The notes under the pieces were generated by a model, which saw only the letters and a program-made list of their open reading frames with translations, made no database searches and was not told the DNA's origin. A DNA stretch of 60,358 nt from Lachnospiraceae bacterium. Lineage in GTDB: Bacteria > Bacillota > Clostridia > Lachnospirales > Lachnospiraceae. The stretch is taken from the NCBI GenBank assembly GCA_024698485.1, contig JAILRC010000033.1, positions 1-60,358 of the forward strand. Direction: 5' to 3'. The position numbers and the translations under genes are program-made. Below are positions 18,351 through 26,916 of the stretch, piece by piece. Numbering within the stretch: the stretch's first letter is position 1; the number at the start of each line of letters is the position of its first letter.

Positions 18351-18438
18351 TTGACCTCCTTATAAAAAAATGGTAGATTTAATAAGAATATCACAAAAAG
18401 ATACCAATCTTATAACATGTAAATAACATATAAGATTG
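18351..18438 (+). promoter_or_regulatory. iolJ promoter and leader inverted repeat
   Basis: TTGACC (18351-18356), a 17-bp spacer and TAGATT (18374-18379) form a plausible promoter. Downstream, CAATCTTATA (18405-18414) is mirrored perfectly by TATAAGATTG (18429-18438), ending 2 bp before the ribosome binding site AAAGGAG. The repeat could be an operator or an mRNA hairpin covering the translation start. TACCAA occurs at 18326 and 18402, on either side of the promoter. Confidence 0.55.
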
Positions 18439-18452
18439 AAAGGAGATAAAAA

Positions 18453-19286
18453 ATGTCACTTGTTCCTATGAAAGATCTTCTGCTGAAAGCGGAAAAAGAA
18501 GGCTATGGCGTGGGTGCTTTCTCTGTGGCGGATATGGAAATGATCCTGGGAGCCGTGAAGGCCGCCGAGGAACTGCAGCTTCCCATGATATTGCAGATCG
18601 CTCAGGTGAGACTTCCCTACTCGCCGTTGGACAAGATCGCCCCTATGATGGCAGCGGCGGCAAGAAACGCAAGCGTTCCCGTGGCAGTGCATTTCGACCA
18701 CGGCCTTGACATCGAAATGATCCAAAAAGCCCTGGATCTGGGTTTCACTTCCGTAATGATAGATGCTTCCAAACTTCCCATAGACGAAAACATCCGCATC
18801 ACCAAAGAAGTGCGTAAGATCGTCGACAGATACGGTGCAAGCGTTGAAGCGGAAGTGGGACAGCTGGGAGTTTCCGAAGACGGCAGCGGAGATGCTTCCA
18901 AGATCCATTCCGACCCCAAGGAAGTGAAGCTGCTTTACGAAGAAACGGGAGTGGATGCCATCGCTCTTTCCATAGGAAACCAGCATGGTTTTTACAAAGC
19001 CGCTCCGGTCCTGAACTTCGACATCCTTGACGAGGCGAACGACCTGGTTCCCGTACCCCTGGTACTTCACGGAGGTTCCGGCATTTCCGATCCCGATTTC
19101 CGAAAGTGCATATCCCGCGGCATCACCAAGATCAATGTGGCTACAGCCACCTTCTGCGCGGTGAAGGATGCGGCGGCGGAGTATCTTAAGAACGAAAAAA
19201 CCGATTATTTTTCAATGAGCGACGCCATGATGCATGGCGCTTACGAAAACATAAAAAGACATATGCAGGTCTTTTCAATGAAATAA
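18453..19286 (+). CDS. iolJ: Class II aldolase, probable 5-dehydro-2-deoxy-6-phosphogluconate aldolase
   Basis: It cleaves 5-dehydro-2-deoxy-6-phosphogluconate to dihydroxyacetone phosphate and malonic semialdehyde, the last ring-derived step of inositol breakdown. It is a 277-aa zinc-dependent TIM barrel: metal and phosphate motifs HFDHG near residue 82, the EAEVGQLG segment near 133, GNQHGFY near 178, HGGSGISDPDF near 207 and the phosphate-binding INVATA near 229. Class II fructose-bisphosphate and tagatose-bisphosphate aldolases look alike, so substrate rests on the position between the regulator and iolC. A strong site, AAAGGAG, precedes the ATG. Confidence 0.88.
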   Translation: MSLVPMKDLLLKAEKEGYGVGAFSVADMEMILGAVKAAEELQLPMILQIAQVRLPYSPLDKIAPMMAAAARNASVPVAVHFDHGLDIEMIQKALDLGFTSVMIDASKLPIDENIRITKEVRKIVDRYGASVEAEVGQLGVSEDGSGDASKIHSDPKEVKLLYEETGVDAIALSIGNQHGFYKAAPVLNFDILDEANDLVPVPLVLHGGSGISDPDFRKCISRGITKINVATATFCAVKDAAAEYLKNEKTDYFSMSDAMMHGAYENIKRHMQVFSMK

Positions 19287-19298
19287 TAGGAGAAGATT

Positions 19299-20315
19299 AT
19301 GGGTTACATTGAATTCAAAAAGGACAGAAAGTTTGACATCATCCCTTTGGGAAGAGCGGCCATAGACCTGAATCCCACGGATTTCTACAAGCCTCTGAAC
19401 GAGAGCACCACCTTTAAAAAGTATCTGGGAGGCTCTCCCGCAAACATAGCTGTGGGAATGGCGAGACTGGGCAAGAAAGTGGGCTTCATAGGAAAAGTCT
19501 CCGACGATCAGTTCGGGACTTTCATCGAGAATCGCTTTAAAGAGGAAGGCATAGATGTGTCTCATGTTGTAAGAGCGAAGAACGGCGAAAAGCTGGGTCT
19601 CACCTTTACGGAGATAAAGAGCGAAACAGAGAGCAGCATACTCATGTACCGTGATTCCATCGCAGACCTGGAACTGAACGTGGATGAGATCGACGAGGAG
19701 TACATTAAGAGTTCCGCATCCCTTCTCATCTCCGGCACGGCTCTTTCAAAGAGTCCTTCAAGAGAAGCGGCATTGAAGGCCCTTCGTTTTGCAAAGAGGA
19801 ACGGAACTGTGGTGATCTTTGACATAGATTACCGCCCCTATTCCTGGAAAAATGCGGATGAGATCTCCATCTATTACTCCACCGTGGCAAGAGAGGCGGA
19901 CGTGATCCTGGGATCCGGAGAAGAGTTCGACCTTACGGAAAAACTTATATGCGAAGGCAGGAGCGACAGAGAAACGGCCTACTACTGGCATTCCTGCGGC
20001 GCAAAGATCGTGGTCATAAAGCATGGCAAGGAAGGCTCCACGGCATATACCGCCGACGGAAAGAGCTTTTCCATAAAGCCCTTCCCCGTAAAACTTCTGA
20101 AGAGTTTCGGCGGCGGAGACGGATATGCTTCCGCTTTCCTCTACGGACTCATGGAAGGCTGGAACATCGAGGATGCTCTTGAATTCGGAAGTGCCGAAGC
20201 AGCAATGCTGGTGGCAAGTCACGCCTGCTCCGAGGATATGCCCGGAGTTGAGGCGGTGAAGAAATTCATCAAGGAAGAAAAAGAGCAGTACGGAGAAATG
20301 GTAGCGAGGGCGTAA
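19299..20315 (+). CDS. iolC: 5-dehydro-2-deoxygluconokinase
   Basis: It phosphorylates 5-dehydro-2-deoxygluconate at C6. It is a 338-aa PfkB/ribokinase-fold enzyme: DIIPLGRAAIDLNP at the N-terminus (the IolC-type opening), the substrate-site YLGGSPANIAVGMARLG near residue 43, and the C-terminal catalytic loop, which reads SFGGGDGYASAF in place of the common TxGAGDxF. The catalytic Asp is kept. It lies 12 bp after iolJ with AGGAG before the ATG, and 2 bp before iolB, so the three genes form one message. Confidence 0.93.
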   Translation: MGYIEFKKDRKFDIIPLGRAAIDLNPTDFYKPLNESTTFKKYLGGSPANIAVGMARLGKKVGFIGKVSDDQFGTFIENRFKEEGIDVSHVVRAKNGEKLGLTFTEIKSETESSILMYRDSIADLELNVDEIDEEYIKSSASLLISGTALSKSPSREAALKALRFAKRNGTVVIFDIDYRPYSWKNADEISIYYSTVAREADVILGSGEEFDLTEKLICEGRSDRETAYYWHSCGAKIVVIKHGKEGSTAYTADGKSFSIKPFPVKLLKSFGGGDGYASAFLYGLMEGWNIEDALEFGSAEAAMLVASHACSEDMPGVEAVKKFIKEEKEQYGEMVARA

Positions 20316-20317
20316 AG

Positions 20318-21079
20318 ATGAAGATATTTGAAAGACTTGATTTTGATAAGAACGGGGTAAAAGCGGTTTCCGAAGAAAACTCCGATATGATGATGGACAT
20401 TAAGGTCTACAGGATGAAAAAGGGCGAAAGCCTGAACTTCCTGGATGAAAAGGATGAGACTGCCATACTCCTTACGGAAGGCAAGATCACTTACGTTTGG
20501 GAAGGTCAGAGAGCCTTGGCTTCAAGAAAGAACGTATTCGAAGAGCCGCCCTACTGCCTGCATATGTGCAGAGGAAAGAAGGCGGAGATCAGGGCGGAAG
20601 AAGATTCCGAGATCATAGTCCAGAAAACGGAAAATGAAAAAGACTTTGAAACAAAGTTCTACACTCCCAAGGAGAACAAGATCGAACTCATGGGAGCCAC
20701 CCAGTGGGAAGGAACGGCCAAAAGAGAAGTGCTGACGGTGTTCGACTATCAGAACGCACCCTACTCAAATATGGTCATAGGAGAGGTCATCACCAAAGCG
20801 GGAAGATGGTCAAGCTACATCCCCCATTCCCACAGACAGCCTGAGGTTTACTACTACAAGTTCGAAAAGCCCCAGGGCTTCGGAGCGGCCTTCATCGGAG
20901 ATGATGTTTTCAAGAGCCGCGACGGAAGCTGCGTAAGGATACCGGGCGGGCTCACCCACCCCATGACGGCAGCACCGGGGTACAACATGTATTATTGTTG
21001 GATGATAAGGCACCTTCCCAATGATCCGTGGACTACAAGGGACAACGATCCCGAGCACCTGTGGTTACTGAAAGAGTAA
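20318..21079 (+). CDS. iolB: 5-deoxy-glucuronate isomerase
   Basis: It isomerises 5-deoxy-glucuronate to 5-dehydro-2-deoxygluconate. It is a 253-aa two-domain cupin. The metal-site signature of the family is visible in the C-terminal half as SSYIPHSHRQPEVYYYKF at about residues 166-183 and, near the end, GGLTHPMTAAPGYNMYYCW. The ATG at 20318 follows the iolC stop by 2 bp and overlaps a weak purine-rich site inside iolC. The next gene, iolD, is separated by 180 bp that contain a large folded element. Confidence 0.93.
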   Translation: MKIFERLDFDKNGVKAVSEENSDMMMDIKVYRMKKGESLNFLDEKDETAILLTEGKITYVWEGQRALASRKNVFEEPPYCLHMCRGKKAEIRAEEDSEIIVQKTENEKDFETKFYTPKENKIELMGATQWEGTAKREVLTVFDYQNAPYSNMVIGEVITKAGRWSSYIPHSHRQPEVYYYKFEKPQGFGAAFIGDDVFKSRDGSCVRIPGGLTHPMTAAPGYNMYYCWMIRHLPNDPWTTRDNDPEHLWLLKE

Positions 21080-21106
21080 CGGGGATAAAGAGAATATTAT
21101 TGTTTA

Positions 21107-21239
21107 GTGATCTCCGGGGCATGCCGCAGGGCGGCATGTCGTATGCGAATAAGAAGCGCTCCGGAAAATGAATTTTCCGCGACGCTTCCTATTTGCATCT
21201 TACAATGCAACGTATACGTTGCATTGCCCCGGTGATCAC
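21107..21239. repeat. Four-way-junction element with a closing stem and three arms, between iolB and iolD
   Basis: A closing stem joins 21107-21121 to 21225-21239 (15 positions, one mismatch). Inside lie three arms. Arm 1 pairs 21120-21127 with 21131-21138 (CATGCCGC/GCGGCATG). Arm 2 is long: about 21143-21158 with 21180-21195, topped by CGGAAAAT/ATTTTCCG (21162-21169 with 21172-21179). Arm 3 is a perfect 24-bp palindrome at 21203-21226. It can fold as RNA or as extruded DNA, on either strand. No open reading frame, target-site duplication or U-run is evident. Candidates are a non-autonomous repeat element, an RNA processing or stability site within the iol message, or a structured RNA. Confidence 0.75.
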
Positions 21240-21259
21240 GTGAAAAAGGAGATTCACTT

Positions 21260-23188
21260 ATGAAAACAGTTAATCTTACAGTAGGACAGGCGCTGGTGCG
21301 CTTCCTTGATAATCAGTACGTCTCATACGACGGTGTGGAGACCAAGTTTGTGGAAGGAGTCTTCACCATCTTCGGGCACGGCTTCGTTCTGGGACTTGGT
21401 CAGGCTCTGGAAGAGGATCCCGGGCAGCTCAAAGTCTTTCAGGGACGTAACGAGCAGGGTATGGCTCACGCGGCCGCAGGCTTTGCAAAGCAGAACAACC
21501 GCAGGAAGATCATTGCCTGCGCTTCCTCCATCGGACCCGGCGCGGCAAACATGGTAACCGCCGTAGCGGACGCCACCGCCAACAGCCTTCCTCTCCTTGT
21601 GTTCACAGGCGACACCTATGCCACAAGGCAGCCGGACCCCGTGCTTCAGCAGGTGGAACAGCCCTGGGATCTGAACCTCACCACCAGTGACGCTTTCAGA
21701 CCAGTTTCCCGCTATTGGGACAGGATCTCGCGCCCCGAGCAGCTCATGACTGCCATGATCAACGCCATGAGAGTCCTGACGGATCCCGAGCTGACGGGGG
21801 GTGTGTGCATATCCCTTCCCCAGGATGTACAGGGCGAGCGTTACGACTGGCCCGAAGAGTTCCTTCAGAAGAGAGTCATGCGGATCACGAGACGCATCCC
21901 CTGCGAAGAAGAGATCAACGATGCGGTTGAGATCATTATGAAAAAGAAAAAGCCTCTTGTGATAGTAGGAGGAGGCGTAAGATATTCAGAGAGCGGAACA
22001 GCAGTTACCGCATTCTGCGAGAAGTTCAACATTCCTTATGCAGAGACTCAGTCGGGAAAGAGTGCGACCTCCGGCAGCAACCGCTTTAATCTGGGCGGTC
22101 TCGGGGTTACGGGCAATCTCTCCGCCAATATGGTGGCAAGAGAAGCCGACGTCATCATCGGCGTGGGGACCAAACTTTCTGATTTTACCACCGGTTCCAA
22201 GGAACTCTTTGCAAATCCCGATGTGGATTTTGTCTGGATCAACGTTTCACGCTATCACGGCATGAAGATGAACGGAACTCCCATAGTGGGAGATGCGGGA
22301 GTCTCAATGGTGCTTCTTACAAAGAAGTTGGGCAATAAGGGCTATGTCAGCGGTTACACCACCGAGATCGAAGATGCGAAAAAAGCCTGGAACGAAGAGA
22401 TGGACCGAATCACCCATACGGTATATGACGAAAACTACAAGCCCCTCATCAAGGCTATGGAGCCCGGAGTTCTGGAAGAGTTCAAAAAGGTTACGGGGGG
22501 TGTCATCACCCAGACCGGAGCCATCGGACTCATCCGCGAAAAGATCGAGAAGGATGCTGTCATATGCGCAGCTTCCGGCAGTCTCCCGGGGGACCTCCAG
22601 AGAATGTGGACCACGGAAGAAAAAGACTCCTACAACATGGAGTACGGCTACTCCTGTATGGGCTGGGAGATCGCGGCTGCTTTCGGCGCAAAGCTTGCAA
22701 GACCCCACAAGCAGGTTTATGCCATGGTTGGTGACGGAGCATTTATGATGCTTCATTCCGAACTTGCCACATCCTTACAGGAAAAGAAGAAGATCATAGT
22801 TCTCCTCTTTGACAATTGCGGTTTCGGATGCATAAACAACCTTCAGATGAGTAATGGCATAGGCTCCCTTGCCACTATGTTCCGATACAGAGATGAAAAG
22901 GACAGACTTGAGGGAGAGCTGATCCCCACTGACTTTGCAATGATAGCGAGAGGTTACGGCTGCAAGGGCTACACAGCCACCACCATGAAGGAACTGGAGG
23001 AAGCCCTCGAGAAAGCAAAGAAAGATGAGGTTTCTGTCCTCATCGACATCAAGGCCATGCCCAAGACCATGACCGACGGTTATCTCTCCTGGTGGAACGT
23101 GGGCCTGGGTGATTCATCCACCAATCCCAAGATCCATGAGGCTTTCAAGAATCGTATGGAGCACCTTGAACATGCCGGAAAATTCTAA
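21260..23188 (+). CDS. iolD: 3D-(3,5/4)-trihydroxycyclohexane-1,2-dione hydrolase
   Basis: It opens the inosose-derived diketone ring to 5-deoxy-glucuronate, using thiamine diphosphate. The 642 aa have the three-domain ThDP-enzyme layout. The N-terminal Pyr domain carries the catalytic Glu-type [17 protein letters not shown] and [14 protein letters not shown]. The middle domain binds no obvious FAD. The C-terminal PP domain has [11 protein letters not shown] followed by NNxxFGxxN-like [10 protein letters not shown] for magnesium and diphosphate. AAAGGAG precedes the ATG at 21260. It is long like other IolD proteins and lies downstream of the folded element. Confidence 0.94.
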   Translation: MKTVNLTVGQALVRFLDNQYVSYDGVETKFVEGVFTIFGHGFVLGLGQALEEDPGQLKVFQGRNEQGMAHAAAGFAKQNNRRKIIACASSIGPGAANMVTAVADATANSLPLLVFTGDTYATRQPDPVLQQVEQPWDLNLTTSDAFRPVSRYWDRISRPEQLMTAMINAMRVLTDPELTGGVCISLPQDVQGERYDWPEEFLQKRVMRITRRIPCEEEINDAVEIIMKKKKPLVIVGGGVRYSESGTAVTAFCEKFNIPYAETQSGKSATSGSNRFNLGGLGVTGNLSANMVAREADVIIGVGTKLSDFTTGSKELFANPDVDFVWINVSRYHGMKMNGTPIVGDAGVSMVLLTKKLGNKGYVSGYTTEIEDAKKAWNEEMDRITHTVYDENYKPLIKAMEPGVLEEFKKVTGGVITQTGAIGLIREKIEKDAVICAASGSLPGDLQRMWTTEEKDSYNMEYGYSCMGWEIAAAFGAKLARPHKQVYAMVGDGAFMMLHSELATSLQEKKKIIVLLFDNCGFGCINNLQMSNGIGSLATMFRYRDEKDRLEGELIPTDFAMIARGYGCKGYTATTMKELEEALEKAKKDEVSVLIDIKAMPKTMTDGYLSWWNVGLGDSSTNPKIHEAFKNRMEHLEHAGKF

Positions 23189-23213
23189 TATTTGGTAACT
23201 TGATTTAAAACGC

Positions 23214-23389
23214 TTGTCAAATGGAATAAAAATGATAATATATGAAGACAAAGTGGTGATTTGTTGTACTATTTTTGGTACTATGATAAGTGGTCTTTTT
23301 ATGGCGTGCATATACATTTGTACCGATCACAGTACACTTTGTGCCGGCAGAAACGCCGGGTACATAACAGATTAAATGTTGTCTTCATA
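23214..23389 (+). promoter_or_regulatory. Promoter and long-range stem upstream of iolE
   Basis: TTGTCA (23214-23219), a 16-bp spacer and TAATAT (23236-23241) form a promoter about 175 bp before iolE. The transcript could close an 11-bp perfect stem, TATGAAGACAA (23241-23251) with TTGTCTTCATA (23379-23389). This would enclose CCGGC/GCCGG (23344-23348 with 23355-23359) and TGTACC/GGTACA (23319-23324 with 23359-23364) as alternative inner stems. TTGGTA occurs at 23192 and 23275. A regulated leader for iolE is likely; the class of regulator is unknown. Confidence 0.5.
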
Positions 23390-23417
23390 CAAATAAACGA
23401 GAAGGGACATTAATGTT

Positions 23418-24314
23418 ATGTTTAGTAAAGACAAAGTAAAGCTCGGTATTGCACCTATAGGCTGGACCAACGACGATATGCCCGCTCTCGGAGGAGAGAA
23501 CACCTTCGAGCAGTGCGTGAGTGAAATGGCTCTTGCAGGCTTCACGGGATGTGAAGTGGGGAACAAGTACCCCAAGGATACGGCAGTTTTAAAGGAAGCA
23601 TTGGACTTGAGAGGCATGAGGATCGCCAGCAAGTGGTTTTCATCCTTCCTTGCCACAAAGCCCTACGAGGAGACGGAAAGAGAGTTCGTTAAAGAGTTGG
23701 ACTATCTTGAAGCCATGGGCGCGGACAGGATCAACGTTTCCGAACAGAGCTACTCCGTTCAGGGCAACGAAGCGCTTTCCATCTTCGACAATAAGGTGCA
23801 TTTTACCGACGAAGAGTGGAAGAAGATGTGCGACGGTCTCAACAGACTGGGTAAAGTGGCAAAAGACCGCGGATTCAAACTTTGCTTCCATCACCATATG
23901 GGAACGGGAGTTCAGACTGTTGCGGAAACCGCAAAGATGCTGGATGACACCGATCCCGATCTTGTATTTCTTTGCTATGATACAGGGCATTTCACATTTT
24001 CGGGAGAAGACCCTGTTTACATTCTCAAAAAGTATCCCGAAAGGATCGGACATGTACACCTCAAGGATGTACGCCCCGATGTATTGAAAAAGGCTACGGA
24101 AGGACGCTGGTCTTTCCTTAAAGCTGTCAGAGAAGGCACCTTTACTGTGCCCGGTGACGGTTGCGTTGATTTCGACGCTGTCTTTGCCGAGTTGGAAAAG
24201 ATGGACTACTCCGGCTGGTTCCTGGTTGAGGCCGAACAGGATCCCGCCAAGGCTAACCCGCTTAAATATGCCAAGATGGCGCGCAAATTCATTGCGGAGA
24301 AGACGGGACTGTAA
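23418..24314 (+). CDS. iolE: Myo-inosose-2 dehydratase
   Basis: It dehydrates 2-keto-myo-inositol to the trihydroxycyclohexanedione that IolD hydrolyses. It is a 298-aa xylose-isomerase-like TIM barrel with metal ligands. Recognisable stretches are the opening GIAPIGWTNDDMP, FKLCFHHHMGTGVQT near residue 152, CYDTGHFTFSGED, HVHLKDVRPDV near 210 and WFLVEAEQDPAK near the end. The ATG at 23418 follows GAGAAGGGA. It seems to have its own promoter in addition to readthrough from iolD. A chemoreceptor gene starts 46 bp downstream. Confidence 0.93.
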   Translation: MFSKDKVKLGIAPIGWTNDDMPALGGENTFEQCVSEMALAGFTGCEVGNKYPKDTAVLKEALDLRGMRIASKWFSSFLATKPYEETEREFVKELDYLEAMGADRINVSEQSYSVQGNEALSIFDNKVHFTDEEWKKMCDGLNRLGKVAKDRGFKLCFHHHMGTGVQTVAETAKMLDDTDPDLVFLCYDTGHFTFSGEDPVYILKKYPERIGHVHLKDVRPDVLKKATEGRWSFLKAVREGTFTVPGDGCVDFDAVFAELEKMDYSGWFLVEAEQDPAKANPLKYAKMARKFIAEKTGL

Positions 24315-24360
24315 TATGCAAGACAACGGCTGACCTCAAGCTGATCAAGGGAGGAAAAAT

Positions 24361-26661
24361 ATGAAGTTTTTGGACAAAATCTCGGGTTCTGCCAAAAAGA
24401 TCTGCGGCTCGGTGAAAAAATCCGTGGGATCTTTAAAGAAGGGTTCCGACAAAGAGAGAAAGGCGCCGGAAGTAAAGGAGAAAGTTGCGCGAACTGAGGA
24501 AAAGAACGCAGACAAGAAGAAAAAAGCCTCAGAGGCCATGAAAAAAGCTGCGGACTCTGTGAAGAAGCTGGCGGATTCCATGAAAAAAGGAGCTGTTTAT
24601 GCTTCTGCGGAAACCAAGACAAAGATCATTTCCAGCATCAAGCTCAAGCTCCTTGTAAGCTTCATGGTACCGGTGCTTCTGGTAATGATCCTGGGATTTT
24701 CATCCTATGAGAGATCCAAATCTGCTCTGATCAAGAGCTTTCGGGACACTGCTTCCTCAACCGTCAAATCCACGGGAAACTACTTCGACCTGATCTCGCA
24801 GATCGTTGAGTCCAAGGCTGAGCAGGTGCTTTCCTTGACTACCATAAACTCATATTTCGGAAATGCCTTCGAAAAAGGCTCCGATGACGAAAAAAAGGCT
24901 AAAACCGCCATTTCTTCCCAGGTCAAGCAGGTGGCAAATTCTGATGACATATCCGTTGACGTCAGCATCGTTTCCTATTCCGTAAACAAGAGCATGTCCT
25001 CCAACGGAGCCTATCTCATCATCGGAGATACCGGTGCGAACAAATTCGACGCTTCCGATGACGGAAAGATCTTCGACGCTTTGGGAGAAAAGCAGGCTTG
25101 GATCGGCAGACATACATTTATCGATGAATTCGGATTTACGGACAAAGACTACAGCATGGTCTTTGCAAGAGCTTTTTATGATTCCCTGGGTGACAAACTG
25201 GGTTACATCTTTGCGGATGTCAGCACTGAAACGGTAATGAAGGCTCTTGCCCAGATCGATCTGGGCAACACTGCTACATTTTCTCTTGTGACTCAGGATG
25301 GCTGCGAAACCACCCGTAACGGTCTCACGGGGCAGATCTTCTACGGAACGAAGTTCTACAACAAGGCCGTTGCATCCGAAGAGATCACCGGAAGTGATTA
25401 CGAAAAGATCGATGGTACAAAGTACCTTTGCCTCTACTATAAGATCGGAAACACAGGCGCCATGATCTGCGGACGTATCGCAGAAAAAGAGATAGTCAGG
25501 ACTGCCGAGAGCATAAAACTCATCACTATGATCATCACCATCCTCTGTGTTGTAGTCAGCACGCTGATTGGATTGATCGTTTCCCTGAGTCTCAGTAATT
25601 CCATCGACCAGACTGTAGGCATCCTTGGACTGGCAGCGGAAGGCGACCTGAGGAACAGGATCAGATCCACGCGTAAGGATGAACTGGGCAAACTGTCCAA
25701 TGCCACGGACAAGATGCTTCACAATACGAAGAAACTCATCGTTCAGGCCACCAATGCTTCCGATGCCCTGAACACGTCCTCCGGAGAATTGCTTGAATCT
25801 GCAAGTGAACTGAAGGATTCGGCTACAAGAATGAACACCTCCATTGACGAGATCAAGAGGGGTATCACCATGCAGGCCGGCGACGCTTCCGACTGTTTGG
25901 CTGACACGGAAGTACTGAATGAGAAGATCGACGATGTAAGAAAGAACGTAAATGCCATCGAAGGCATGGCAGAGAGTGCTACTTCCGCAGTTTCCGAAGG
26001 CGTACGTTCCGTTGATGAACTGAAGAGCAAGGCGGATCAGACCGCCTCCGTTACAAAGACCGTCATCACGGACATTCAGGCTCTTGCGGGCGAAACCAAG
26101 GCTATCAACCAGATCGTTGAGACCATCAATGACATCGCTACCCAGACCAACCTCCTTTCCCTCAACGCTTCCATTGAGGCGGCGAGATCGGGAGATGCGG
26201 GACGCGGCTTTGCGGTTGTCGCAAATGAGATCAGAGTTCTGGCTGACCAGTCAAAACAGGCTGCAAACGAGATCAGAAAGATCATCGGTTCCATCGTCAA
26301 GAGGACGGGGGAGACGGTCGTTTCAGCAAAGCAGGCCGACGACATCGTTACTCAGCAGGGTGCAGCGGTTGAAAGCACACTGAAGAAGTTCACCGTCATT
26401 GAAGAAAGTGTCGGAAACATCGCAGGTAACATTGCAGACATCAGCCGTCAGGTAAAGGAGATCGAACATGCGAAGGAACACACCGTAAGTGCTGTTCAGA
26501 GCATATCCTCCGTCCTTCACGAGACAGAAGCCATGGCAGAAGAACTTGAAAAGAGTTCAAGGATCACCAAGGAAGAGGTTGAAAGCCTTAATGCCGTAAT
26601 AGCATCCCTTAAGGGAGAGGCAGGAAAACTCAAGGAAGAATTGAATTCCTTTAAGATCTGA
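24361..26661 (+). CDS. Methyl-accepting chemotaxis protein with Lys-rich cytoplasmic N-terminus
   Basis: It is a transmembrane chemoreceptor of 766 aa. Unusually, about 95 residues precede the first membrane segment (about 97-115). They hold 25 lysines in the first 90 positions, in loose SxKK-type repeats predicted to be helical. An extracellular region of about 270 residues (probably a dCache-like ligand domain) is followed by a second membrane segment (about 386-410), a HAMP domain, and the signalling hairpin with [18 protein letters not shown] and [11 protein letters not shown]. The ligand is not readable from sequence. Placement 46 bp after iolE with AGGGAGG suggests co-expression with inositol genes and possibly sensing of inositol or a product. 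A terminator follows. Confidence 0.9.
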   Translation: MKFLDKISGSAKKICGSVKKSVGSLKKGSDKERKAPEVKEKVARTEEKNADKKKKASEAMKKAADSVKKLADSMKKGAVYASAETKTKIISSIKLKLLVSFMVPVLLVMILGFSSYERSKSALIKSFRDTASSTVKSTGNYFDLISQIVESKAEQVLSLTTINSYFGNAFEKGSDDEKKAKTAISSQVKQVANSDDISVDVSIVSYSVNKSMSSNGAYLIIGDTGANKFDASDDGKIFDALGEKQAWIGRHTFIDEFGFTDKDYSMVFARAFYDSLGDKLGYIFADVSTETVMKALAQIDLGNTATFSLVTQDGCETTRNGLTGQIFYGTKFYNKAVASEEITGSDYEKIDGTKYLCLYYKIGNTGAMICGRIAEKEIVRTAESIKLITMIITILCVVVSTLIGLIVSLSLSNSIDQTVGILGLAAEGDLRNRIRSTRKDELGKLSNATDKMLHNTKKLIVQATNASDALNTSSGELLESASELKDSATRMNTSIDEIKRGITMQAGDASDCLADTEVLNEKIDDVRKNVNAIEGMAESATSAVSEGVRSVDELKSKADQTASVTKTVITDIQALAGETKAINQIVETINDIATQTNLLSLNASIEAARSGDAGRGFAVVANEIRVLADQSKQAANEIRKIIGSIVKRTGETVVSAKQADDIVTQQGAAVESTLKKFTVIEESVGNIAGNIADISRQVKEIEHAKEHTVSAVQSISSVLHETEAMAEELEKSSRITKEEVESLNAVIASLKGEAGKLKEELNSFKI

Positions 26662-26711
26662 TGAGCGGATTTATAAAATCAATATTATTGCGTTAGAAAA
26701 TATGATTAATA

Positions 26712-26748
26712 AACGCCGAATTCACAAACGTGAGTTTGGCGTTTTTTT
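26712..26748 (+). terminator. Rho-independent terminator of the first chemoreceptor gene
   Basis: AACGCCGAATTCA pairs with TGAGTTTGGCGTT (13 bp with two G-U pairs) around CAAACG and is followed by a T-run. It lies 50 bp after the stop. Confidence 0.88.
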
Positions 26749-26828
26749 GTTGAAAACGATTCTTCTTATTGTAAAGTTTACAAAAAATACAAAAATATGG
26801 TAACTCCAACAAGAAACATAGAAATACA

Positions 26829-26897
26829 TTGACAATATTCCGTAGGTTTGTAATAATTTACATGCCGAAATCAATGAGAAAGAATTCGGAATATTGT
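26829..26897 (+). promoter_or_regulatory. Promoter of the Cys-rich repeat protein with flanking inverted repeat
   Basis: TTGACA (26829-26834), a 17-bp spacer and AATAAT (26852-26857) form a good promoter. An 11-bp perfect inverted repeat, ACAATATTCCG (26832-26842) and CGGAATATTGT (26887-26897), straddles it. One arm overlaps the -35; the other lies in the leader, ten bases before the ribosome binding site. TATTGTAAAGTT is also directly repeated at 26767 and 26892. The repeat could be an operator, an mRNA stem or an inversion site. Confidence 0.6.
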
Positions 26898-26916
26898 AAA
26901 GTTATGGGAGGAAAAA

